The notes under the pieces are model-generated. The model searched no databases, was not told where the DNA came from, and worked only from the letters and a program-made list of their open reading frames with translations. Below are positions 1 through 12,300 of a DNA stretch of 64,000 nt, in pieces. A program made the translations under genes and the position numbers. The number at the start of each line of letters is the position of its first letter. The stretch's first letter is position 1. The stretch comes from Bolinopsis microptera (Eukaryota > Ctenophora > Tentaculata > Lobata > Bolinopsidae): contig NC_087078.1 of NCBI RefSeq assembly GCF_026151205.1, positions 906,175 through 970,174 on the forward strand, in the 5' to 3' direction.

Positions 1-3000
1 ACTAGGAAGTGTCCCTTTTTCTAACACCTCACGCAACAAAGACGAAGATGCACCAGCCTTTGTCAAACAGTCTGCAAGCTGGAGATTTGTTGGAACCCAC
101 ACATAACGTACTTCATTTCTGTTGAATCGTTGTCTTAGACAAGCCATGGGAATCCTCAACCCTTTGTCTTCAAGGGTGTTTGTTGTTTTCACAGCATCAA
201 AGAGAGACTTGCAATCCGTTATACAGACTATAGGAACATCTATTTTCACAATTTCATTCCACTGCGCTTTAATCAGCTCAGCAGACTCCAGGCCGTCAAC
301 TAATGCCCAACTTTCAGCAGCTAATGTGCTCTTACATACTTTCTTTATCTTTCTACTCTGCCATGTAAGTGGACAGCACTGACCAGATCGGTCAACCATC
401 AATACAAGATGCCCACCTTGTGAGGATCCATCAGCCAGGTTACCAAAGGAAGCATCACTGAATACAACCATTGTTGTGTGTTGAAGGTCAAGTGAAGGAA
501 ACCTGATTGACAGTGGGTTTTTCTGCATAAACACAATTGTCTTGTTCACCAGTTTCAGATCTTTGATCGTTCCCGAAGCATAGGAGTTGGATGCAATGCA
601 TGTGCCATACGCAATATCTGGTCGTGACTGTGTTGCTGCCCAGAGCAGCTGTCCTGCTACTGATCGCAACTGACTTCTTTCTGCCTCATTGATTGGACAT
701 GCATTCAGTTTTACTTTGTTCTGGTCGATTTTGATTCTGCTCACTTGATTTACATAACCCAGCTGTGATATTTTGATTGCCCTGTAACTTTGACTGAGAT
801 CGAGCCCAGTGTACGTAAAGGATGTATCGACTTCCATACTGAGCTTGTATTTCATTTTTAAGGCACCAATGACCTCTTTGATGAATATTTCCAGTCCTCC
901 AAACATAAGATCATCAACATGGATCACTATGATCCCACACGGCTTATCATTTCTCTGTAAAAAGAAAAATGATTCATCGTACACTGACACTGTTACACCA
1001 AGCTCTACTAGGGTATCTCTTAGTTCGACATACCACATTCTTGGACCATCGACCAAGCCATAGATGCATTTGAGGAGTTTCCACAATTTTCCAGATACCT
1101 TAGCTTCATTTGGTGGTTTAATGTATACTGTTCTTGAGATATCTTTTCCCTGTAGAAAAGCAGCCTGTACATCAATGTGCTGCAGTTTCCAATGCTCTGC
1201 TTGCAAAAGAGTAATTGCCAATCTGATTGAGTCCCTACTGCATGTTGGGGAATCTGATCGTATTGCTTGATTTTTCTCCTGATAGCCTAGAGCAACTAAC
1301 CGTGCCTTGTACACATTCGTGGTATTCTTTATCTTCTTTGTGATTACCCACCTCACACCAATCGTTTTCTGACCTTCATCAGGAACTTCCTCATAGACTT
1401 TATTGGTACAAAACTTTTCAAGCTCTGCCTCCTTAGCATCAACAATTGCTTGTTCACATGAATCTGTAACGCTTGTAAACATAACTTCATGTTCCTGCTC
1501 CTCTTCTGTATCTTCGTGCCATTCCTCTGTTAACTCAAACCAGTCGACACAATGAGTTTCTTCCTCCCCATCAAGCTGAATGTTCAGGCAGTTTTTGTAT
1601 TTTCCTCCAGCCTTACCTGCTCTACTAAGGATGTAAGCCTTCTCCCAGACATCCTCTTCTCCCTCTTCAGGGTACTTGGGTTTGTACATCACAGAAGTTT
1701 TCGTCTTAGGCAGGTTTTTATTTCCATTACCATTAACACTGGCTGTGCTTACAGGAGCACTAGAAGGAGTATCTATTTCATCAGTTATTTGCGCCTGAGC
1801 CAATGGCAAACTGTCATTTTCATCCAGATTTCTTTCTTCTGTTCTTGTCATATTTTTCTCAAAGTCAGATAATTCATCATCGTTCGATTCTGAAGGAGCT
1901 TTGACACTGACGGGATCACTTTTGTCCTTCAAATTACCAGTTTCTTCTAATTCAGGGACATATGTTGGCTTAATGTGACAAGGATGTACCTTGATGATTT
2001 GAAATCCATGCTTTACAACAAACGTCTGACCATCCCGACCTATGACAACACCTGGTCCATGCCAGGAGTCACTGTTGTTTCTTTTATAGAAAATCTTTTC
2101 CCCTGGATCGAGATGAACATCATTACATGTTCTGACCTGGCTTTTCAAAGCTCTCATGATCTTGGAACTATTCTCTGCTCTTATAAACCCCTCTCTGGCA
2201 ATCCTCATTGCTCTTAGATGATTCTCTACAGTTTCACTACAGACACTACTACTCGATTCCATTGCAGGAAGCTTACTGTCTATCACATTGGGGAAAGATG
2301 GATTTCTACCCATAACCAACTGCATGGGTGAATACCCACCCGTCATTTGTAAAGAGTTTTTAGCACTAAGTGCCCAGCTCAAAGCTGTTTTCCACGAACA
2401 ATTCGAATCTTGCTTTGTCTTTATCATACTTTCAGCTAGAACTTGATGATGGCGTTCAACCATACCATTGCTAAAAGGACTTTCAGCTGCCGATTGTTGT
2501 GATTCGATATTGAATCTCTCACACATTTCTACATATTCTGCATTAGAAAACTCCCCTCCATTATCGGCCATAAAACGGCGGGGAGGCCAGAACTGTGCTA
2601 TCCACCCAGAACAGATTGCCTCTACAATTGTCTCTTTTCGTTTATTTGGAACCAACAATGCAACTGAATATCGTGTAGCACAGTCAATCATGTGCAGAAA
2701 TGTTACCTCTCCCTGGACCGTTTTCAAGTCCATAGCTACACAATCATTAAACACTGTTCCTCGTGGGAGACCAACTACTGGTCTGGGCTTTGGCTTAGAG
2801 TATCTTTGACACACTTCACACTTTTGGCATACATCCTCTAGTACCTCAAGAAATAGTTTAGAGTCAAAACCTGCATTCTTTAGGAGGGTCTTTAGTTTGT
2901 ACATCGGTGCATGGGCAAACTGTCTGTGGAGTTTAAGTGCCTTTTTCGCCATAAGCTTTTTGTTGTTCCCACCAAAAGTTTCATCTGTAACTGTGAGAAA

Positions 3001-4407
3001 TACTTTCACACTGGAGTCCACAAGACTCCTCTTTTTGTTACAGATAGGCACACAATAGTGTCCAGATTTGCACTCCAAAAGGGGTATTTTCTCTCCATTG
3101 AACTCGAGAGTATCTTCAAGAAAGTTAAGGATTGCACCAACCTTTTTTAATGCAGGCTTGCTCAGCAGAAGAGGAATATCACATTTGACAACATTTGCCT
3201 CAATCAAGATTCTTTTGCTTCCGATTCTTCCAGGAATTTTAATGAGCTTATTTGACACAACTGACTTACCATCTCCAAACGTGAAAGGTGTCTGGCAGCT
3301 AGTTGAAGACATCATGATCCCTCTCTCAGCATCATCAAGTGTTTCTATGTACTGGCTGACCCAATTCTCGCCAACGACAGATTTTGTACAACCTGAATCG
3401 ATAACTGCACAAGAAAGAGTCTCAAAAACTAGTGAATTCACTTCACTGTTTTGCTGGTAAAGCACAGACTCTGGATCAGCCACTGTAGTAAGCAATGTTA
3501 TGTATGTACGTGACAATGAGTCATCTACTTCCATCTCAGCAGGTTGACCTTGAACCAAGAAATTTCTCGATGTCCCTTGTTCAGATCTCCAATTTGGGTT
3601 TGGTGCTGCTTGATTAGTACACTCTCTTGAGTAGTGACCATTCTTCCCACAGTTGAAGCAATTGATCTGAGATCTGGGCCTCTTACCTCTCACATACGGA
3701 TTCCCCTGATTTCTAAGAGTTCCCCTACTCCTCATGGGACCTCCTCTATCTTGTCCTCTACTCCGTCTGTAACCATGGGAGGTAAAATTACATGACTCTT
3801 CTGGTTCAGTCTTGATACAAGACCCCGTCACTTGGTCAAGTCCTGATCTGTTCACATGTACAGAAAAAATCTTTGATATCGTTGAGATCATTTCTGCATA
3901 TGTAAACGCTTTAACCGTTGCCAGTGCAAGATCCACTTTTTCACTTGACAGATTTGCACTGTTTAGAACTCTATATGCTAGTATTGCATCTGGCAGTTCC
4001 ATCTTGTGTTTCCTCAGGTCTTCATACAACTTAGCGAATTCAGAAATAAATGCCTGAAGATTCATACCCTCTTGACGTTCAAACTTTTCAAATCGACAAT
4101 ATGCTCGATATGCCATGTGAGATGAGTCCTCCTGGTATATACTGTCCAGGCGTTTTATAACTTTGTCCAACCCGTCATCAGCAGTTAAGACGTCTATTCC
4201 TAACGATCTCACATGGTTCTTCACCGGTCCCTCAGACAATTCCAAAAGGAATGCAGTTGCCCGACGCTTCTTTTCGTAGGATGTGAAAGTATTCCATAGG
4301 TCAATATCCAACCGCCAGTCTTCATAATTCTGACCTTCCTTGTATGCCGGTGGGGCCTTTTGTGGTCCAACAGCTTTCCTTTCTACCACCTTATCTTCAC
4401 CTGTCAT
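1..4407 (-). CDS. Copia-type retrotransposon Gag-Pol polyprotein, open to the window edge (3' end missing)
   Basis: One minus-strand frame runs from an ATG at 4407 to position 1 (1469 codons); I read it through in segments, found no stop, and the frame is constant at every checkpoint. Order is Gag, then a CCHC zinc knuckle (CFNCGKNGHYSREC, about 3620-3665), an aspartic protease with DSGCT (about 3395), an integrase with an HH-CC zinc region (about 2810-2930) and a catalytic core containing MADNGGEF (about 2560), a reverse transcriptase with VDD in IHVDDLMFGG (about 900), and an RNase H with SDAS (about 455). Integrase preceding RT defines the Ty1/Copia order. Such proteins copy element RNA into DNA inside a virus-like particle and integrate it. 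The intact frame suggests recent insertion. The 3' LTR lies outside the window. Confidence 0.95.
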   Translation of the reverse strand, partial: MTGEDKVVERKAVGPQKAPPAYKEGQNYEDWRLDIDLWNTFTSYEKKRRATAFLLELSEGPVKNHVRSLGIDVLTADDGLDKVIKRLDSIYQEDSSHMAYRAYCRFEKFERQEGMNLQAFISEFAKLYEDLRKHKMELPDAILAYRVLNSANLSSEKVDLALATVKAFTYAEMISTISKIFSVHVNRSGLDQVTGSCIKTEPEESCNFTSHGYRRSRGQDRGGPMRSRGTLRNQGNPYVRGKRPRSQINCFNCGKNGHYSRECTNQAAPNPNWRSEQGTSRNFLVQGQPAEMEVDDSLSRTYITLLTTVADPESVLYQQNSEVNSLVFETLSCAVIDSGCTKSVVGENWVSQYIETLDDAERGIMMSSTSCQTPFTFGDGKSVVSNKLIKIPGRIGSKRILIEANVVKCDIPLLLSKPALKKVGAILNFLEDTLEFNGEKIPLLECKSGHYCVPICNKKRSLVDSSVKVFLTVTDETFGGNNKKLMAKKALKLHRQFAHAPMYKLKTLLKNAGFDSKLFLEVLEDVCQKCEVCQRYSKPKPRPVVGLPRGTVFNDCVAMDLKTVQGEVTFLHMIDCATRYSVALLVPNKRKETIVEAICSGWIAQFWPPRRFMADNGGEFSNAEYVEMCERFNIESQQSAAESPFSNGMVERHHQVLAESMIKTKQDSNCSWKTALSWALSAKNSLQMTGGYSPMQLVMGRNPSFPNVIDSKLPAMESSSSVCSETVENHLRAMRIAREGFIRAENSSKIMRALKSQVRTCNDVHLDPGEKIFYKRNNSDSWHGPGVVIGRDGQTFVVKHGFQIIKVHPCHIKPTYVPELEETGNLKDKSDPVSVKAPSESNDDELSDFEKNMTRTEERNLDENDSLPLAQAQITDEIDTPSSAPVSTASVNGNGNKNLPKTKTSVMYKPKYPEEGEEDVWEKAYILSRAGKAGGKYKNCLNIQLDGEEETHCVDWFELTEEWHEDTEEEQEHEVMFTSVTDSCEQAIVDAKEAELEKFCTNKVYEEVPDEGQKTIGVRWVITKKIKNTTNVYKARLVALGYQEKNQAIRSDSPTCSRDSIRLAITLLQAEHWKLQHIDVQAAFLQGKDISRTVYIKPPNEAKVSGKLWKLLKCIYGLVDGPRMWYVELRDTLVELGVTVSVYDESFFFLQRNDKPCGIIVIHVDDLMFGGLEIFIKEVIGALKMKYKLSMEVDTSFTYTGLDLSQSYRAIKISQLGYVNQVSRIKIDQNKVKLNACPINEAERSQLRSVAGQLLWAATQSRPDIAYGTCIASNSYASGTIKDLKLVNKTIVFMQKNPLSIRFPSLDLQHTTMVVFSDASFGNLADGSSQGGHLVLMVDRSGQCCPLTWQSRKIKKVCKSTLAAESWALVDGLESAELIKAQWNEIVKIDVPIVCITDCKSLFDAVKTTNTLEDKGLRIPMACLRQRFNRNEVRYVWVPTNLQLADCLTKAGASSSLLREVLEKGTLPS

Positions 4408-4410
4408 TTT

Positions 4411-4431
4411 TGAACCACTTCCTGCTACCAA
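4411..4431 (-). other. Putative tRNA primer-binding site of the Copia element
   Basis: Directly upstream of the Gag ATG, the element strand reads TTGGTAGCAGGAAGTGGTTC. The beginning TGGTAGCAG resembles the initiator-Met-tRNA-complementary sites of many Copia elements (TGGTATCAG type). It follows a TTAACA, fitting an LTR that ends in CA. A PBS only 4 nt from the start codon is unusually close. Confidence 0.55.
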
Positions 4432-4705
4432 TGTTAATTCAGAGAAGCAATGACACACGTTGATAAGTCAGGAAAGAAGTCAATAGATATACAAAGACCC
4501 CACGGCTAACAGAGACATCATATATATAACATACTCCTGAAATATAGGGAGTTAACTCACATTCAAATATAGATACAAACATATAAAATATAATAGGAGA
4601 ATATCAAGTTCACAATATATACATACAGAGATGATTCTTTGAATTATAAGTAAGATACCTCTCTGAACATCTCACCCATCTATCAGCAGCCATCAGAATT
4701 TAAAC
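4432..4705 (-). repeat. Probable 5' LTR of the Copia element (outer boundary uncertain)
   Basis: On the element strand the segment could begin TGTTTAAA (near 4705) and ends TTAACA at 4432, giving TGTT...AACA ends and about 274 bp. A TATA-like stretch, TTATATATATG, lies near 4513-4530. The second LTR is outside the window, so length and target-site duplication cannot be checked. Confidence 0.4.
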
Positions 4706-5215
4706 ACCTTTAGATTTAGCTCAACGGTGGGAGCATTCATATTCTGTTAAAAATGCTTACACTCATCGAAATCAACTACTTGTTGCTCCATCTAGGTTGT
4801 TATCACAGTTTGTCAGCATTTTTTTTGAAAACCTTTCTCTCATTGGACCCTTGACACCCATTGAATACCCTGGGTTTAACGCACAATGATGTTACCAAAA
4901 CATTGGGGTATTTTTTGTTACAAAATTCAAATAAACTTTACATCAATGCAATGTATTACAACTTTATATTTAGAAAAGACCACAATATCTCCTGTGAGGC
5001 TAGAAAAATATGGCTAAAAAAATTTTGTTTTACTTAATAATAATATATCAATTTATCTAACCACGTAATGGACCGGACCTTCGCATACTGCATAACGCGC
5101 TTGTTTCATATGAAAAAGAATGGCGCATTCTACTGCAGGTGCAAGGGGTCTCACGTTATAGCAAATATAACATTTATAAAGTAAAATATATAATATTCCA
5201 AGATGGGCCGTCTAA
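4706..5215. other. Intergenic, no feature recognised
   Basis: AT-rich sequence between the Copia LTR and the LINE remnant. I see no coding frame, repeat array or RNA gene in it. Confidence 0.5.
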
Positions 5216-5690
5216 TCAGGCCAGCATAGTGCATACGTCAGAAGACCACAGAAATTCAGTTAGCTTTGTTTTGAAAACGGAAATTTTCTCAGTCTGTCTA
5301 ACATAGGCTGGTTATGCATTCCACAGAAGCATTGTTCTATAAAAGAAGCTGTTTCTGAAACTATCGCAGTTCAGTACAACAGAGCAGGTATATGTGCTGG
5401 TGTCAAGTCCTTCAATGACTGACGCTGTGCTCCTTGTGTACCTCATTGTTTTAGCCTCAACAACAGTAATATATTCAGGTAGAGATATACTTTCTAAACC
5501 ATTTACTATTTTATAGAAGAGCGTAATTAAATTATGGATGAACTTACATCTAATCGGTAGAATTTTAAGCTCCTTCTGCTTCTCATAGAATACAATATCA
5601 CTATAATGATCAAACTGTTGTCCATTAATCCATTTGATCGCCCTTTCCTGGATTGCCTCAAACTTCGACAGGTGTGTCGATCACTGAGGA
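5216..5690 (-). pseudogene. LINE (CR1/Jockey-like) reverse-transcriptase C-terminus, broken
   Basis: The minus strand translates to the C-terminal region common to many non-LTR retrotransposon RTs: an IQERAIKWING-like stretch, then ELKILPIRCKFIHNLITLFY, then NSFFYRTMLLWN, which matches the family's NSFFPRTIRLWNSLP signature. A TAA interrupts it right after LLWNA and homology resumes in the same frame as VRQTEKISVFKTKLTEFLW before the terminal TGA at 5216-5218. The 5' side is truncated and degenerate. A dead 5'-truncated LINE copy is the best reading; the clade is uncertain. Confidence 0.75.
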
Positions 5691-6350
5691 CACCAGATTG
5701 TTGTATTGATTTTTGATTTTTTTGATTTTGTATCGATTTTTATATTTTATATTTCTGTTGGAGAGGAAGTCAACGAAAGTTTTGGGTGCTTTTTCAACTT
5801 TTAAATTATCATGAGACCAATCGATTTGGTTTTAATCAGCAAAAAATGACTTTCTATAATAATTTGATATTGATTGTGACCAAACATTTTGGCCAATTTT
5901 TGTGTGCTGAATTTGATTGTAGCTGAAATAAAGATGTAAATAGTGGAATAAAACTAAGTTTGCAGTTTTAAATAAATCACCTTACTACTTAGGGTGCATG
6001 CTTGGGAGAAGACTTGGTACATGGACTTTAACGGTAAGACATTGGAGATTTGTGTAGTTAGATAACTAATTAAATAACTAATTAAATAACTAATTAAATA
6101 ACTAATAAAATAACTAATTAAATAACTAATTAAATAACTAATTAAATACCTAATTAAATGTTGTTTATTATCTGTAATCCTGTAAACTGGCAAACTACTT
6201 AAAGTATAATGCTGCGATGTCATATTCCAATGGTTTATTATCTATAAAATGTAGGAATTTATATATATTTATATATAAACTAAGATAAATTGAATTAATT
6301 TTCTGCTTTACTTTGACTGAAGTTGTTCTTAAATTGAACTTTATGTTCAG
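5691..6350. repeat. AT-rich interval with a 12-bp TAACTAATTAAA array at 6060-6159
   Basis: About eight near-perfect copies of TAACTAATTAAA occupy 6060-6159. The missing first exon of the YIF1 gene probably lies here or further left, but I could not identify it. Short frames on the minus strand through the array are artefacts of the repeat. Confidence 0.6.
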
Positions 6351-9300
6351 TACACCAAAGGGCTCCAGCAGCACCAGCAAGCCAACCAGAACTGTTTGAA
6401 GATACCAGTACTCCGCAACAGGTATAACATAGTGGTTACTAGTGTGGTTACTAGGGTTACACCTTTTAAACTGATGTTTCTTTCATTCAAATTTCTGATT
6501 GTTTGATTTCAACACTACTAAATAACAAATAATTTGAGAATATGAGTATGACGTAAAAATGTCGATACGTTATTCAGCTATTTATTTTCATTAGAATCTG
6601 TCTTCACTGAGTCTATTCAGAAACAATCAGAAATTTGAATGAAAGAAACATCAAATCATGCTCGACTCAATAACTCTACACAAATCCACCAGAATACCTG
6701 TTTAACTGTGAGAATGTCTAGCGTGGTCGTATGTGGTTACTAGGTGTATACTGTAACTAGGGTGGTTACTAGGTGTATACTGTATACTGTAACTAGGGTG
6801 GTTACTAGGGTGGTTACTAGGTGTACACTGTATACTGTAACTAGGGTGGTTACTAGGGTGGTTACTAGGTGTATACTGTATACTGTAACTAGGGTGGTTA
6901 CTAGGGTGGTTACTAGGTGTATACTGTATATTGTAACTAGGGTGGTTACTAGGGTGGTTACTAGGTGTATACGTTATACTGTAACTAGGGTGGTAACTAG
7001 GGTGGTTACTAGGGTGGTTACTAGGTGTGTACTGTATACTGTAACTAGGGTGGTTACTAGGGTGGTTACTAGGGTGGTTACTAGGTGTATACTTTATACT
7101 GTAACTAGGGTGGTTACTAGGGTGGTTACTAGGTGTATACTAGGACGAGTGGGTAGACACAGTACTAATTTGTATGATATCATTGTGAAAAAGGACCTAT
7201 TTAAGAGACAAATTTATTTGAAAAATGAAGATGATTTTACCAACTTAGTGAACTTAGCAAGAGATAGAGTAGGATGGAGGAGTTTATTTACTTTGAGACA
7301 TATTGAACGAATGAGTCTTCGTAAGCGTAAATAGGCCAGCACTTTGCTGAGCCTCTTTAGGTGCTCTTTTGTTTATAGATGTTATTATATATATATATAT
7401 ACTAGGTGTATACTGTATACTGTAACTAGGGTGGTTACTAGGTGTATACTGTTAACTGTATACTGTAACTAGGGTGGTTACTAGGGTGGTTACTAGGGTG
7501 GTTACTAGGTGTATACTGTATACTGTAACTAGGGTGGTTACTAGAGTGGTTACTAGGTGTATACTTTATACTGTAACTAGGGTGGTTACTAGGGTGGTTA
7601 CTAGGTGTATACTGTATACTGTAACTAGGGTGGTTACTAGAGTGGTTACTAGGTGTATACTTTATACTGTAACTAGGGTGGTTACTAGGGTGGTTACTAG
7701 GTGTATACTGTATACTGTAACTAGGGTGGTTACTAGGGTGGTTACTAGGTGTATACTGTATACTGTATACTGTAGGTGTATACTGTATAATCACTGCCCT
7801 GATTTAGTTTAAACAAAAAGTTATGAAATAAATAACAATTAACCAGCATCGAAATTTGCCAATTTAAGTGAAGATTATATCTTATAATATTAATAGCTAA
7901 TGCGGTTAGATGCATAGCATTTTCTGCAAACGTTTGCGGATGTAAAACACATATTTCTCCCGTATTTCTATTTTCTAAGTACATATGAACTGATCGATGC
8001 ATTAAATATAATGGCTTATACTTCATCCGCCATTTTCACTTGAATCTCGAGAGTTAGGCCCGGAGAGTACTTAATTGGGTGACCTAGGAATTCCAGGTGC
8101 CGTATCTATTCGGAGCTAATCCTAATATTATAACATTGTTATCAATAACAGGGAATTATTCCACAATTATCATCATAATAGGCATTGTCCATCGCAGATC
8201 AAGTTTTAGAAGCATCATTTATAACCTGTATATTGTATATACATATATTGTACATACATATATTGTATATGGACACGTTCATTTGAGTTTGAGGATATTG
8301 GTAAACAAAAATAATAGCGTTTTTGACGATAGTGGCTTAATTTTGACATCTATTAACCTAACACGTTCAGAAGTTCTGAACATTAGCCACGTAACCCATA
8401 CTCCCATATGCACCGCTCAGAAATAAAATCTATTGTTGTTAGGCACTGTAATGTTTCAAATGTCACATTTTGTGTGACTTAGTTAACTGCAGTTGTCTAA
8501 TTATCATTCCTTGGTCTGAAATATAGTAAATTAGGTCAATCTAACAATTATGATACAACATTGGTTAATGGGCACGGATCGAACGGTTACAAGGCAATAT
8601 TTGGGTAACTTTGTCACACTCATGATACCATACCTCTATTCTACTGTGAGGTGTCCTAAAAACCCTTTCAACTCATTATTTGATGGTTGCTCTACCAATC
8701 ATAGCCCTAAAATATGTTGTTTTGAATAGTTAGCTAATACAGGCACTTGGTTATTGGGAAATGAGGTTAATTCTGTCACAATATATGAAATTTAAAATTT
8801 TGGGCGAATTATTTATATCTGATTTTGGTTTGAAAGGCGGGAAAATTTTATATGATGACAATGTAGTTGATGCAAGTTAAGATCAGTTGATGTTTAAATT
8901 GTCACAAAAAATTATACGAAATCGTAAATAGATTAAAAACAATGATTATAGAATGAAATAGTCTCTTATAATAACTCTTATAATAACTGATGTGACAAAG
9001 TAAACATGTCTTGCCCCTATTTTGAAGATCTATATTCTATACCTCTATTAGAATATTGTCCAGAACGTCAGAGCTTAAGTTTAACAATTTTAGGTTAAAT
9101 TTGTCCAAGTCACTAAAAATGTGACAAAATTAACTTTTCATGCCCCAACAATTTCAAGATAGTGTGTAAAAATTAGCATAGGCTGCTTTATTACCTATAT
9201 AAATCAATCCAAACTACAAAAAAATATATGTTAATGTGATGACGATTACCTAACTCTTATAATAACTGATGTGACAAAGTAAACATGTCTTGCCCCTATT

Positions 9301-12300
9301 TTGAAGATCTATAACTCTATTAGAATTCAACATTCTTTCAGAAACGATTGGAAGAATATTGTCCAGAACATAAGAACTCAATTTCTAAAATTTAGATTAA
9401 TTTGTCAAAGACATTGAAAATGTGACAAAATTAACTTTCCCTGCCCCAACAGTATCAAGATAGTGTGTTAAAATTGGCATAGGATTTATTACAGGTATAT
9501 TAAAGTATTAATCGATCCAAACTACGAAAAATATCTTTTAATCTGATGACGATTACCTAACTCTTATAATAACTGATGTGACAAAGTAAACATGTCTTGC
9601 CCCTATTTTGAAGAACTATACCTCTATTAGAATACTATGTAACTTTATCATCAAAAAAATTTCGATAAACTAGTTATTTTGCCAGCAAGGAGCTAACAGA
9701 GCTAAAATAATTTTTTGTGACGAAATTACCCTATTTTTGACCATGTAGCGGTAGTTTAATTGTGACACTGTTAACATATTACCACCTGATAATGATTTAT
9801 GTGACTGGTGCATGGTACTAGCAGTGTTGTTTGATCCATAGTACGTATAATATAAGGGGTTTAAGCTGGTATATCATTATTTGTTCAATTTCACACATGT
9901 TCAGATATCATCAAGATTATGTGACAAAGTAAGCTTGGTTGTGCCTTCTGTGTTTTAATTCCTTACGACTATATGATATAATAAAAATTCCCAGCACTTC
10001 CAGGCCATCAAATAAACTTACACTACTCAGCATTGCTTATCAGGGTGCCCTAAACATTCATCACATATTTTCTTTAATGTGTGACAGAGTAAACCTGAGT
10101 GCACCATCTAACGAAAAAAGTCGTCAAATATGTAGGTAATGGTCATATGAACCCATCCAATCAACTGGACACTCAAAAATTTGGTCAAAAACGGCAGCAA
10201 GGGGTCCATATTTACTCCGTCACATGTTTATAGTGTGACAATGTAACCATTTCCGTGCCGGCCGTATTTGAGCGATATCTTATCACCTGATTAAGATATC
10301 GTTATGTGACAAAGTTAGCCTGGAGGATGAGACGATTATCCTAACCATCAAGGGTTTAAGTAATTTCATAGTGTGACAAAGTCAACTACACTGTGCCTTT
10401 TAATAGGGTCACTTATATTTACCAATATCCTCAAACTCAAATGAACGTGTCCATATACATAATAAGACCTATTCAGTCTTGGTCTGTCAATGATCAAAAA
10501 TAAATAAAATTGACAGTACTAAGAGATGATTTGAGACGAACAGTTCACAGTCTAAAAATCTCTACGACCTTCAAAAAAAATTGGACTTCTCAAATCTCAT
10601 AAAATTTAGAAATCGGCCAACAAACTTAAAATTGGCAAAATGTGCAGATTTGCTGCCTTAGTGGCACTTCCTGTTGGGAAATGGCTTTTAACAGTTCTAG
10701 TGTCATCGGATCCGACCTAACTATTAGATAATCTATACGATCTTATGTAGTAGTAGTAGTAATGTACTTATGATAAGAGATGTTCATCTCAGCCGGTGAT
10801 ATTTGGTGGATTATTCTGGATCTATCCTACAGTAAGCTCATTTTGGGAGAGCATGTTTTATCTTGTATCTAACAAGATCCAATTTACATGGTTTATAATT
10901 TACTGTTCTTTGTTTCCTCCCCTCTTCTCCCCATCATATTCTTACTGCAGCTATATTTTAGTTTACTGTAGACACAGTACTATACTATCCTGTGTAATCC
11001 TGTGTAGTACTATACTATTGTGCTATCCTACACTATATAACTTTGACAACTATTATAAACCTCGCCGTTATATCGATTGAACACCACAATTTCAGTCCTT
11101 TAAAATGAGTTTCAGTCTAGAACAATCTGACATTTTCTCTCGACTGACAGACAAGGTGTCCTCCCCTCTCCTCACTAATTAAAATACATCGCGAACTATT
11201 GATAAGTCTTCTGGTTATTATCATGTATATCTCGCTACGGTTTACTTAGAGTTTTAATGGAAGACTTTATTGTATGTGATGTTTTTAACGTGAATAGTTA
11301 TTCAGTATTGACTACTTATTAACAGTTTGATATTTGAATCTCCCAACTTGTTTCAGGTAGGCAGACCGCAGCCCCAGGCTACACCCTCATTCCAACAATA
11401 TGGGACAATACATCCAGGACCCTATAGTGGCCAACATGGCCATGGAATACGGCTCCTCTTTAGCTACCTCGGGCAAAGCATACGTGGAGCAAAATGTAAG
11501 TTAACTTTTGTTTTTTGTGCAATTAAGTGGTTGGCTGAAGTTAATTTGCTATTTGAAAGTAAGTTCATATTTTAACCAAATATGATTTTGTTTGAACTGT
11601 GTGCTTACAATGTATTATAATAATAATGATAAAATTATTCTACTGTGACATCAAGGAAGTATAAATATATAAATTATCTTATACATTAAATAATCCTAGT
11701 ACTGTATTATAGTACCGTATAGTACTGTATAGTACTCAGTACTTAATTCTCCGGGAACTTAACTTCAGCCTTGAAATGTACCAAACTAAATCTCAATCTT
11801 GTAATCATAAGTCTAAACAGGGCTAAAATTAGATTCAATGTATAACAAATTACGGACTCTAATTTCCCCTCCAGCAAGATTTTAATTAACGATATGGCTA
11901 AACACATTTGCACATGTTTCTTATGTTTAGACTATTTCAGTTGGATCGCTACATACCAGTGTCACGTGTAAAGTTCTATTTCGCCGTTACCACCGACTAT
12001 GTGATCCACAAGTTGATGCTGCTTCTCTTTCCTTTCCTCAACAAGGTACGCTTTTATTTTTTTCCTCTACTTATCTAACCGCTGAAGTTGATGATTGATT
12101 TTAGAAACACCCCACTTTTTAAGCTACTTACAAGGCTATTGTATAGAAATTGCACTTACAAGCTTTTCTAACCCCCTCCACCGAAACAATATAATATGGA
12201 CTATCCCTCTAACTCTTATATCTCAATTATTAGCTCTTATATCTCATTTAACAGTGAAATGTATTCTGTAATATGTAATGGTATAGTATAGTAATATGGG

